A stretch of DNA of 5,715 nt, taken from Gammaproteobacteria bacterium. GTDB lineage: Bacteria; Pseudomonadota; Gammaproteobacteria; Thiohalospirales; Thiohalospiraceae. The position numbers and the translations under genes are program-made. This document shows, one piece after another, positions 1-5,385 of the stretch. Position 1 is the stretch's first letter; the number at the start of each line of letters is the position of its first letter. The DNA is taken from assembly GCA_014762485.1 (NCBI GenBank), contig JABURU010000347.1:1-5715 (forward strand), in the 5' to 3' direction. The notes under the pieces are model-generated. The model had not been told where the DNA came from. It made no database searches and worked only from the letters and a program-made list of their open reading frames with translations.

Positions 1-34
1 TCATATTTAAATGTATATATGTACCATTTGTCAT
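1..34 (-). CDS. Possible first codons of the gene after cheA (runs out of window)
   Basis: An ATG at 34-32 opens a frame reading MTNGTYIHLNM to the window edge. An in-frame stop lies just upstream (46-44), so this ATG would be the start. The preceding GGTGAG (49-44) and AAAGGA (42-37) resemble SD sequences, though the second is very close to the ATG. The gap to the cheA stop is 52 bases. In many relatives cheB follows cheA, but these residues do not look like a CheB receiver start. Eleven codons are too few to assign anything. Confidence 0.25.
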   Translation of the reverse strand, partial: MTNGTYIHLNM

Positions 35-86
35 GTTCCTTTCTCACCCATCCCTGGCTGATAATAAGTTTCTAACTCAATATTTA

Positions 87-2366
87 CTATCGATGCATCT
101 TCCGTGCATATTTCTTTAGCAAACTGGGTACATCAAGAATTAATGAAATCTTGCCGTCACCGGTAATAGTTGCCCCAGCCAGTCCTTGTACATTATGTAA
201 TAATGCCCCTAGAGGCTTGATCACTACTTCTTCCTGACCGATGAGCTGATCAACAACAAATCCAATCTTTTGCGTCCCTACATGCACAACAACGACGTGC
301 GACTCTTCATTGTCACCTTCTGACACTTCCGGTATCTGACTGAGAATGGGGTTTTCTTTTAATAACCACTTATTCAAATAGAACAATGGCATTGGAGCAT
401 CACGCACCATCACCACCAGTTGACCGTCAATGATGTTGGTGTGACTCAAATCGAGGTTAAATATTTCATTCACATTTACCAGCGGCAGGGCAAAGATCTG
501 TTCACCCAGCATGACCATTAACGTCGGAATAATGGCCAGGGTCAGAGGCACTTTAATCGTCAATCGTGTGCCTTCACCCAGTGCAGAATCAATATCAATA
601 CTACCATTGAGTTGAATGATGCGCGTTTTCACCACATCCATGCCCACGCCGCGGCCTGAAATATCAGAAATTTCCGCCTTGGTGGAAAACCCCGGGGCAA
701 ATATCAGGTTAAAGCACTCTTTGTCGTCCATTCGCGCGGCGTGTTCGTTATCCATCAGTCCTTTTTCAACGGCCAGTTTGCGCAGCTTGTCTGGATCCAT
801 ACCACCGCCATCGTCTGTGATGGACAACAGAATATGATCGCCTTCCTGTTCGGCAGACAATACCACCGTTCCTTGACGAGGTTTACCAGCCGCGGCCCTG
901 ATATCCGGCATTTCTATACCGTGGTCGACAGCATTTCGAACCAGGTGCACCAGTGGATCCGCCAGGGCTTCTACCAAATTCTTATCCAGATCGGTGTCCT
1001 CACCAAACATCTCCAGTGAGACTTCCTTATTCAGACTGCGGGCAAGATCACGCACAACCCGGGGGAAGCGGCCAAATACTTTCTTAATTGGCTGCATACG
1101 GGTCTTCATGACAGATGTTTGCAGATCCGCCGTTACGACATCCAGATTACTGACGGCTTTGCTGACCTCATCATTTTCCAGCGAGCTTTCCAGGTTCACC
1201 AGGCGGTTACGCACCAGCACCAGCTCACCAACCATATTCATGATGTCGTCCAGGCGTTTAGTATCTACGCGAACCGTCGTCTCTCCAGCCGCTTCCTGTT
1301 TGGGTTTCGCGGTGGCTTTTTTAGGCGCAGGTTTATTTTCGGCTACCGGTGCAGGAGAAGGTGCTTGTGGTTCTGCTGGCTTGGCTGGCTCCTGCTCAGC
1401 GGGAGTAGCCGCTGATAATTCAGGTTCATCAGCGACCTGTTGACCCGGCGCACTGCCCGAGCCATGCAACTGATCCAGCAAGGCTTCAAATTCATCTTCG
1501 GTAATTTCATCAGAACCCGGGGCCGGTGTCGGCGCTTCGGCTTGAACCACGGGTTCTTCCGGCGCGGTATCGGTAGTAGACGTCTCAGTTCGCTCTTCAC
1601 CACTTCCCGGAGCCGCACCCGAGCCATGGAGCTGGTCCAGCAAGGCCTCAAATTCATCTTCGGTAATTTCGTCAGAGCCCGGAGCCGATGTCGGCGCTTC
1701 GGTTTCTGTTACAGGTGTGGCCGGCTCATCAACCTGCCCTGCAGGGGCATCCAGTGCACCCAGCAGTGTCTCAAACTCGTCATCGGTAATATCACCACCT
1801 TCATCACCGGCTAACAGGGGCTCACCACGACTCTCTGTAGTGGCAGGTGCGGGCTCGTCTGAAACAGTAGGAGGCTCAACCGTGGCTGGCGCCTCGGCAA
1901 CCGGTTCAGGGATCACGTCGGCTTCTGGTGGTACAGGTTCAGGCGCTACCGGCGCCGCGGGAGCGACCTGCAGAGATTCGCCCGATAGAATGGCTTCCAG
2001 GCTTTTAAGTTGCTGGGGATCCGCGTTATCCGGCATTTGACCGCCGCGTACCGTATCAAACATGTCATTCAAGCTATCCAGAACGGGAAGCATGATGTCC
2101 ATAATTTGAGAAGTAACCTGCAACTCTCCGTTGCGTAACAGGTTAAATACATCTTCTGCGCGGTGACATATCTCCACCAGTGGCGTCAGGCTAAGAAAAC
2201 TCGCCCCGCCTTTAATAGTATGGAATCCACGAAATACCGCATTAAGAAGGTCCGCATCATCAGGACTCTGTTCAAGTTCCACAAGCTGTTCGTTCAGCTG
2301 TTCCAGTATTTCACCGGCCTCGATCAGAAAATCCTGTAGTATTTCTTCATCTGCATCAAATGACAT
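87..2366 (-). CDS. cheA: Chemotaxis histidine kinase CheA (759 aa)
   Basis: CheA is the cytoplasmic kinase of the chemoreceptor array; with CheW it senses receptors and phosphorylates CheY and CheB. P1 (about 4-105) has the phospho-acceptor H49 in FHTIKGGASF. Residues 106-360 form a low-complexity Pro/Ala/Glu linker with no recognisable P2 domain but three acidic motifs (192-207, 231-250, 285-304), ending in a Lys-rich stretch. P3, the dimerisation domain, runs from about 361 to 425 (VDTKRLDDIMNMVGELV). P4, the ATPase, has N478 in HLVRNAVDHG, DDGGGMD at 518-524 and GRGVGM at 571-576. P5, the CheW-like domain, is at about 610-745. The start matches the family (MSFDADEEILQDFL). The SD is weak: AAGG overlaps the cheZ stop 13 bases upstream, so translation may depend on cheZ. 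All kinase motifs are intact. The stop TAG is at 89-87. Confidence 0.97.
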   Translation of the reverse strand: MSFDADEEILQDFLIEAGEILEQLNEQLVELEQSPDDADLLNAVFRGFHTIKGGASFLSLTPLVEICHRAEDVFNLLRNGELQVTSQIMDIMLPVLDSLNDMFDTVRGGQMPDNADPQQLKSLEAILSGESLQVAPAAPVAPEPVPPEADVIPEPVAEAPATVEPPTVSDEPAPATTESRGEPLLAGDEGGDITDDEFETLLGALDAPAGQVDEPATPVTETEAPTSAPGSDEITEDEFEALLDQLHGSGAAPGSGEERTETSTTDTAPEEPVVQAEAPTPAPGSDEITEDEFEALLDQLHGSGSAPGQQVADEPELSAATPAEQEPAKPAEPQAPSPAPVAENKPAPKKATAKPKQEAAGETTVRVDTKRLDDIMNMVGELVLVRNRLVNLESSLENDEVSKAVSNLDVVTADLQTSVMKTRMQPIKKVFGRFPRVVRDLARSLNKEVSLEMFGEDTDLDKNLVEALADPLVHLVRNAVDHGIEMPDIRAAAGKPRQGTVVLSAEQEGDHILLSITDDGGGMDPDKLRKLAVEKGLMDNEHAARMDDKECFNLIFAPGFSTKAEISDISGRGVGMDVVKTRIIQLNGSIDIDSALGEGTRLTIKVPLTLAIIPTLMVMLGEQIFALPLVNVNEIFNLDLSHTNIIDGQLVVMVRDAPMPLFYLNKWLLKENPILSQIPEVSEGDNEESHVVVVHVGTQKIGFVVDQLIGQEEVVIKPLGALLHNVQGLAGATITGDGKISLILDVPSLLKKYARKMHR
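1456..1540 (-). repeat. 85-bp direct repeat in the cheA linker, copy nearer the C-terminus
   Basis: This segment matches 1618-1702 at 77 of 85 positions, offset by 162 bp (54 codons, in frame). It encodes residues 276-304, including SDEITEDEFEALLDQLHGSG (285-304), identical in protein sequence to the other copy. Seven of the eight base differences are silent; the eighth changes Pro to Ser outside the motif. Confidence 0.9.
1618..1702 (-). repeat. 85-bp direct repeat in the cheA linker, copy nearer the N-terminus
   Basis: Partner of 1456-1540. It encodes residues 222-250, with the same 20-residue acidic motif at 231-250. A third, diverged version of the motif (DITDDEFETLLGALDA, 192-207) lies further upstream at 1793-1746 without strong DNA similarity, so it is older or independently shaped. 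Confidence 0.9.
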
Positions 2367-2381
2367 GTGGGCTCTATTACC

Positions 2382-3125
2382 TTAAAAACCTAAGCTGGAT
2401 AGCAAATCATCAACTTCATCCTGACCTGAAACTCGTCCACTGTCGTCCACGCCTGGAACAGGTGGACCAGTAGGGGTGGTTTCAGCTTTTTCATCAGCAA
2501 TATAAGTTGGGGCATCAACCTTTTGACCGGCTACCTTGATCAAACCAACTAAATTATTTTCAACATCTTCTACCAGGTCGATTACCCGATGGATAATCTG
2601 ACCGGTTAAGTCCTGAAACCCCTGGGCCATCAGTACTTCATTAAGATTGCTCTTGACGGTATTAACGTCAGTGGTAGAGGAAGCTAAATAGGAAGCTAGC
2701 GTCTTACTAAGAGCACGGAATTCGTCGGCACTCATCTCGCGGCGCAATAACCGCTGCCATGATTCCGATATCTCGCCGACGCGATTACCCAGACTGTCGC
2801 AAAGTGGCAATGACTCTTCTACCGCGGTTAAGGTCTTGTTCGCCGCCTCATCCGTCATCGAAACCACATAACGCAAACGCTCCCTGGCGTCTGGAATATC
2901 TTTTTCTGCCAGATCTGTAATATGGGTATCTACCCGAAAGCTGGACAGGGATGTATGCAGCTCACGTGTCAACTTGCCTATCTCCTGATAGAGCAAGCTT
3001 TCACGAACCTTGGTCATCTCATCAAGAACAGCGTGAGCTTCTTCATTTTCACCGGCTTCTATCTTTGCGACCAGGTCTTTGGCCATCGCCAAAACCTCAT
3101 CACCCAAGACAGTATCATTTGTCAT
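2382..3125 (-). CDS. cheZ: CheY-P phosphatase CheZ (247 aa)
   Basis: CheZ speeds removal of phosphate from CheY-P and so ends the chemotaxis signal. It is a long four-helix-bundle dimer in the cytoplasm, often held at the receptor array. The family motif FQDLTGQIIHRV lies at 170-181; D172 and Q176 match the catalytic D143 and Q147 of E. coli CheZ. After a proline-rich linker (about 200-230) the protein ends in QDEVDDLLSSLGF (235-247), the helix that in E. coli grips CheY. It is a little longer than the E. coli protein (214 aa), mostly in the N-terminal helices and linker. The start ATG at 3125 has GGGAG 8 bases upstream. The stop is 15 bases from the cheA start, so the two are co-transcribed. 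No defects seen. Confidence 0.96.
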   Translation of the reverse strand: MTNDTVLGDEVLAMAKDLVAKIEAGENEEAHAVLDEMTKVRESLLYQEIGKLTRELHTSLSSFRVDTHITDLAEKDIPDARERLRYVVSMTDEAANKTLTAVEESLPLCDSLGNRVGEISESWQRLLRREMSADEFRALSKTLASYLASSTTDVNTVKSNLNEVLMAQGFQDLTGQIIHRVIDLVEDVENNLVGLIKVAGQKVDAPTYIADEKAETTPTGPPVPGVDDSGRVSGQDEVDDLLSSLGF

Positions 3126-3156
3126 GCCTATCGCTCCCTATTGGTCCTGGGTGGTG

Positions 3157-3543
3157 CTAACCACTAACGCGCTCGAAAATTTTATCGATCTTCTCTTGCA
3201 GGACCTGGGCCGTAAATGGCTTCACTACATAACCGTTAACCCCCGCTTCTGCAGCTTCAATAATCTGCTCACGTTTTTGCTCGGCCGTAACCATCAATAC
3301 GGGTAACTTGGAAAGGTTGGGATCCGCTCGAACATGCTTTAAAAGCTCTATTCCAGCCATACCCGGCATATTCCAGTCAGTAATCAGGAAGTCAAAGCCG
3401 CCTTTTTGCAACATCGGCAGTGCTGTACTTCCATCATCTGCTTCTTCGGTGTTATTAAAACCAAGATCTCGAAGCAGGTTTTTAATAATTCGCCTCATTG
3501 TAGAAAAATCGTCAACAATGAGGATTCTCATATCTTTATTCAA
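3157..3543 (-). CDS. cheY: Chemotaxis response regulator CheY (128 aa, TTG start)
   Basis: CheY is a single receiver domain phosphorylated by CheA; CheY-P binds FliM/FliN at the flagellar switch and changes rotation. All catalytic residues are visible: the acidic pair D11-D12, phospho-acceptor D56 in TDWNMPG, T86 in MVTAE, Y105 and K108 in GYVVKPF. There is no output domain and the length is normal. The first codon is TTG at 3543, giving MNKDMRILIVDDFS; the four residues before M5 resemble the short N-terminal extension seen in some marine gammaproteobacterial CheY proteins, and the SD is correctly placed only for TTG. The ATG at 3531 would give a 124-residue protein like that of Pseudomonas. 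It lies 31 bases upstream of cheZ and is preceded by the only long gap in the cluster, so cheY is probably the first gene of a cheY-cheZ-cheA unit. Confidence 0.96.
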   Translation of the reverse strand: MNKDMRILIVDDFSTMRRIIKNLLRDLGFNNTEEADDGSTALPMLQKGGFDFLITDWNMPGMAGIELLKHVRADPNLSKLPVLMVTAEQKREQIIEAAEAGVNGYVVKPFTAQVLQEKIDKIFERVSG

Positions 3544-3635
3544 TTCAACCTCCCTAACCGGCTGTTATTGAGGACTATATTCGCTAATACTAATAGTATA
3601 GTGAAGAAATCCTGATTCCTAGCCCCCGAGACCAT
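3540..3635 (-). CDS. Possible 31-codon leader ORF ending on the cheY start codon
   Basis: An ATG at 3635-3633 opens 31 codons ending at TGA (3542-3540). The stop overlaps the TTG start of cheY as TTGA, an overlap of the kind that lets a terminating ribosome restart. The predicted peptide begins MVSGARNQDF, has a short hydrophobic centre (FFTILLVLANIVL) and ends NNSRLGRLN. Its own ribosome binding site is poor (GGG four bases upstream, otherwise little), and 31 open codons can occur by chance. I do not recognise the peptide. If translated, it would run through the cheY SD and couple into cheY. Confidence 0.2.
   Translation of the reverse strand: MVSGARNQDFFTILLVLANIVLNNSRLGRLN
3541..3555 (-). 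promoter_or_regulatory. cheY ribosome binding site supporting a TTG start
   Basis: AGGGAGG (3555-3549) is a near-perfect Shine-Dalgarno sequence, five bases upstream of TTG at 3543-3541. The in-frame ATG at 3531-3529 is 17 bases from the SD, too far for normal use. This spacing decides the start in favour of TTG. Confidence 0.65.
3587..3599. repeat. 13-bp palindrome in the fliA-cheY gap (ATACTA-A-TAGTAT)
   Basis: Perfect 6-bp arms ATACTA and TAGTAT flank one central base, the same geometry as the palindrome centred 47 bp away at 3640. The minus strand also reads TATACT here, like a -10 box, but there is no matching -35. It may be an operator or a chance A/T palindrome. Confidence 0.25.
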
Positions 3636-3646
3636 CTGGCCCAGAT
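3634..3646. repeat. 13-bp palindrome in the fliA-cheY gap (ATCTGG-C-CCAGAT)
   Basis: Perfect 6-bp arms ATCTGG and CCAGAT flank one central base. A one-base loop makes it a poor RNA hairpin in full, although the outer four pairs could form, so it looks more like a dimeric DNA-binding site, if it is anything. On the minus strand its edge includes the first two bases of the ATG of the small leader ORF. No known operator is recognised. Confidence 0.3.
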
Positions 3647-3677
3647 CTTTATCCGATCCTAACCTTCTTACCACGGA

Positions 3678-3706
3678 AACATAGAGTTATTAGTGAAAAT
3701 TTACAA
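3678..3706 (-). promoter_or_regulatory. Weak candidate sigma-70 promoter upstream of cheY
   Basis: TTGTAA (3706-3701) and TATGTT (3683-3678) on the minus strand are separated by 17 bases, each matching four of six consensus positions. The site lies in the A/T-rich part of the fliA-cheY gap, where chance matches are common. It could give basal cheY transcription independent of FliA. Low confidence. Confidence 0.2.
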
Positions 3707-3761
3707 AAAATTTTTAAAGCTAACCCTGTTAAGTTTTTGATTTTTCTGACCTCTATAGCAT

Positions 3762-3788
3762 ATTTCGGCCATTTTCAGTCATTTCTTA
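3762..3788 (-). promoter_or_regulatory. Candidate sigma-28 (FliA) promoter for cheY-cheZ-cheA
   Basis: On the minus strand TAAG (3788-3785) is followed by exactly 15 bases and then GCCGAAAT (3769-3762). The FliA consensus in enterics is TAAA, N15, GCCGATAA, so three of four and six of eight bases agree with the right spacing; the bases just after the TAAG core do not match the longer -35 consensus. The -35 part lies in the last codons of fliA. Transcription would start near 3755 and leave a leader of about 210 bases before cheY. Chemotaxis genes are commonly FliA-dependent in polar flagellates, which supports the reading, but no start site has been mapped. Confidence 0.45.
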
Positions 3789-4503
3789 AAAAATCTTTCA
3801 TTCTTGCCTGTAAACGTATGGTTGCTTGATTATGGATCTGGCATATACGCGATTCACTCAAGCCAACCACTGAGCCAATTTCACGTAAATTGAACTCCTC
3901 GACATAATACAGCGCCATTACCAGGCGTTCCCGCTCTGGCAAGCCATTTATCGAGTTTGCCAGGGCATAAACAATATCTTCTTCGTGCAAGCCTTCCAGA
4001 ACCCCCTGCCCTTTATCCTTTAGGGTATTACCAAGAACCTCTTCCCCGACCACGGTCTCTTCCAGGCTTAATACCTTTTGGCCACTGGTATCCTGCAACA
4101 TTTTAAAATATTCATCTAGCGGTATACCCAGCTTATCGGCAATTTCCTGTGCACGGGCATCTCGCCCTTGTTGACTTTCTATTTCACGTACCGCATCGGC
4201 CACCATTTTGGCCTTTTTCTGTATCGAGCGAGGAGACCAGTCACTCTTACGTATCTCATCCAGCATCGCACCTCGAATACGTATACCGGCAAAGGTCTCG
4301 AAGCTGGCATCATGCCCTTCTTCAAAATTTCGTGACGCTTCCAGCAAACCTATCATGCCTGCTTGCATCAAATCATCAAACTGAATATAGCTGGGTAAAC
4401 GCATTGCCATATGGTGGGCAATTCGTTTTACCAATGTGCTATACAGCTCAACTATGTCCTCCTCTTTCAGTGCGATTATCTCGACACTGCTCCGTGAACT
4501 CAT
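3775..4503 (-). CDS. fliA: Flagellar sigma factor FliA (sigma-28, 242 aa)
   Basis: FliA is the alternative sigma factor for late flagellar genes (flagellin, motor and chemotaxis); in related bacteria the anti-sigma factor FlgM holds it until the hook is finished. The length is usual for the family. Sigma region 2 runs from about 18 to 91, with YSTLVKRIAHHMAMRLP, then DDLMQAGMIGLLEA, and GIRIRGAMLDEIRKSDWSPRS, the FliA signature for -10 recognition. Region 3 is at about 95-135 (IADKLGIPLDEYF). Region 4 is at about 185-238, with the helix-turn-helix NLREIGSVVGLSESRICQI (205-223) for the -35 element. The start ATG at 4503 directly follows the fleN stop (TAA then ATG), with AGGAG (4516-4512) 8 bases upstream inside the last fleN codons. 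A 4-bp complement, AGGC/GCCT, flanks that SD core. Translation is therefore probably coupled to fleN. Nothing in the protein looks broken. Confidence 0.97.
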   Translation of the reverse strand: MSSRSSVEIIALKEEDIVELYSTLVKRIAHHMAMRLPSYIQFDDLMQAGMIGLLEASRNFEEGHDASFETFAGIRIRGAMLDEIRKSDWSPRSIQKKAKMVADAVREIESQQGRDARAQEIADKLGIPLDEYFKMLQDTSGQKVLSLEETVVGEEVLGNTLKDKGQGVLEGLHEEDIVYALANSINGLPERERLVMALYYVEEFNLREIGSVVGLSESRICQIHNQATIRLQARMKDFLRND

Positions 4504-5385
4504 TTACCAGGCTCCTGCCTCTATATAATTTTGTTGTAACAGTCTTTCTGCAAAAAATTCCAGGTGCCCACCGCTTCTGGGGCGTGGCCAACGCTCTGTA
4601 CTACTAACCAGCTGTCGAAACGCTTCCGATGATGGAGCATGAGGCTGGTAGCTGAAAACCGGCTGTTGTTTTTGTACCGCCTGTTTAAGAGCAGGATCAA
4701 AAGGTACCGCCCCCATATAATCCATTTCTACATATAGATAGCGATCCGTAACGCGAGCAATTTTTTCGTAAACATCTCGCCCCTGTTCAACCGAGGCGAC
4801 CATATTGGCCACAACTCTAAACCGGTTTAAACCGTGATCCCTGTTTAATAACTTAATCAAGGCATAGGCATCGGTTATCGAGGCAGGCTCATCACATACT
4901 ACCACGATCACTTCTTGTGACGCTTTACTAAAAGCGACCACACTGTCTGATATTCCCGCTGCGGTATCAACGATCAGGACATCCAGGTTTTGATGTAACT
5001 CACTAAATGACCGAATAATGCCGGCATGCTGCGTGGGACTTAAACCGGCCATCATCTGCGTACCCGATGCAGCCGGAACCATTTTCAATCCAGCCGGCCC
5101 TTCCAGGATGATATCTTCCATCGCCATTTCGCCACTAATAACATGTGACAGGTTGTATCTGGGGTGCAAACCCAGCATCACATCAACATTGGCCAAACCA
5201 AGATCGGCATCCATGATCATGACGTCTTTACCTGTCTCGATCATCGCCATGGCAAGGTTTACCGATACATTCGTTTTGCCCACACCGCCTTTTCCGCTGG
5301 TGACTGTAATCACCCGCACCGGCTGCTCACGTTTAAGTCTTCTCAGGCCTTCCGCCTGATCCATCTGCTGAAAATTACCTGGCAT
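4504..5385 (-). CDS. fleN: MinD-like ATPase FleN/FlhG, regulator of flagellar number (293 aa)
   Basis: FleN (FlhG) is a ParA/MinD-family ATPase that limits the number of polar flagella. In relatives it antagonises the master activator FleQ/FlrA and acts on FlhF. Residues 9-15 read DQAEGLR, matching the N-terminal DQAxxLR motif described in FlhG proteins as stimulating FlhF GTPase activity. The deviant Walker A GKGGVGKT is at 31-38, the MDADLGLANVD segment begins at 58, and Walker B LIVDTAAG is at 137-144. The C-terminal end has GGHLEFF (about 272-278), where MinD-like proteins usually carry a membrane-associating helix. The frame stays open up to 5457, but I chose the ATG at 5385: GAGG lies 9 bases upstream and the extra 24 residues do not resemble the family. 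The ATG at 5364 (M8) is an alternative but has only a distant AGG. The TAA stop abuts the fliA ATG, so this is one operon with flhF and fliA. Confidence 0.95.
   Translation of the reverse strand: MPGNFQQMDQAEGLRRLKREQPVRVITVTSGKGGVGKTNVSVNLAMAMIETGKDVMIMDADLGLANVDVMLGLHPRYNLSHVISGEMAMEDIILEGPAGLKMVPAASGTQMMAGLSPTQHAGIIRSFSELHQNLDVLIVDTAAGISDSVVAFSKASQEVIVVVCDEPASITDAYALIKLLNRDHGLNRFRVVANMVASVEQGRDVYEKIARVTDRYLYVEMDYMGAVPFDPALKQAVQKQQPVFSYQPHAPSSEAFRQLVSSTERWPRPRSGGHLEFFAERLLQQNYIEAGAW

Noticed and set aside
994..1443. 149-codon plus-strand open frame
   Set aside because: Lies wholly antisense to cheA, where every CheA motif is intact. Its Ser/Arg/Thr-rich composition is the shadow of a Pro/Ala-rich coding linker; no family features.
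1343..1657. 104-codon minus-strand open frame in another phase of cheA, with repeated segments
   Set aside because: The repeats only mirror the 85-bp direct repeat in the cheA linker read in a different frame; the Arg/Leu-rich product has no recognisable features.
3595..3623. TATACT at 3600-3595 as a sigma-70 -10 box for cheY
   Set aside because: The -35 position reads GCTAGG and there is no extended -10; it is explained by the palindrome.
3690..3725. Possible rho-independent terminator after fliA (weak TAAC-AGG-GTTA stem then A/T-rich run)
   Set aside because: Only four stem pairs, A/T-rich, and the T-run is interrupted and itself part of an A/T palindrome; not convincing.
4149..4607. 152-codon plus-strand open frame across the fliA-fleN junction
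   Set aside because: Antisense to two intact, well-recognised genes, with no domain features.
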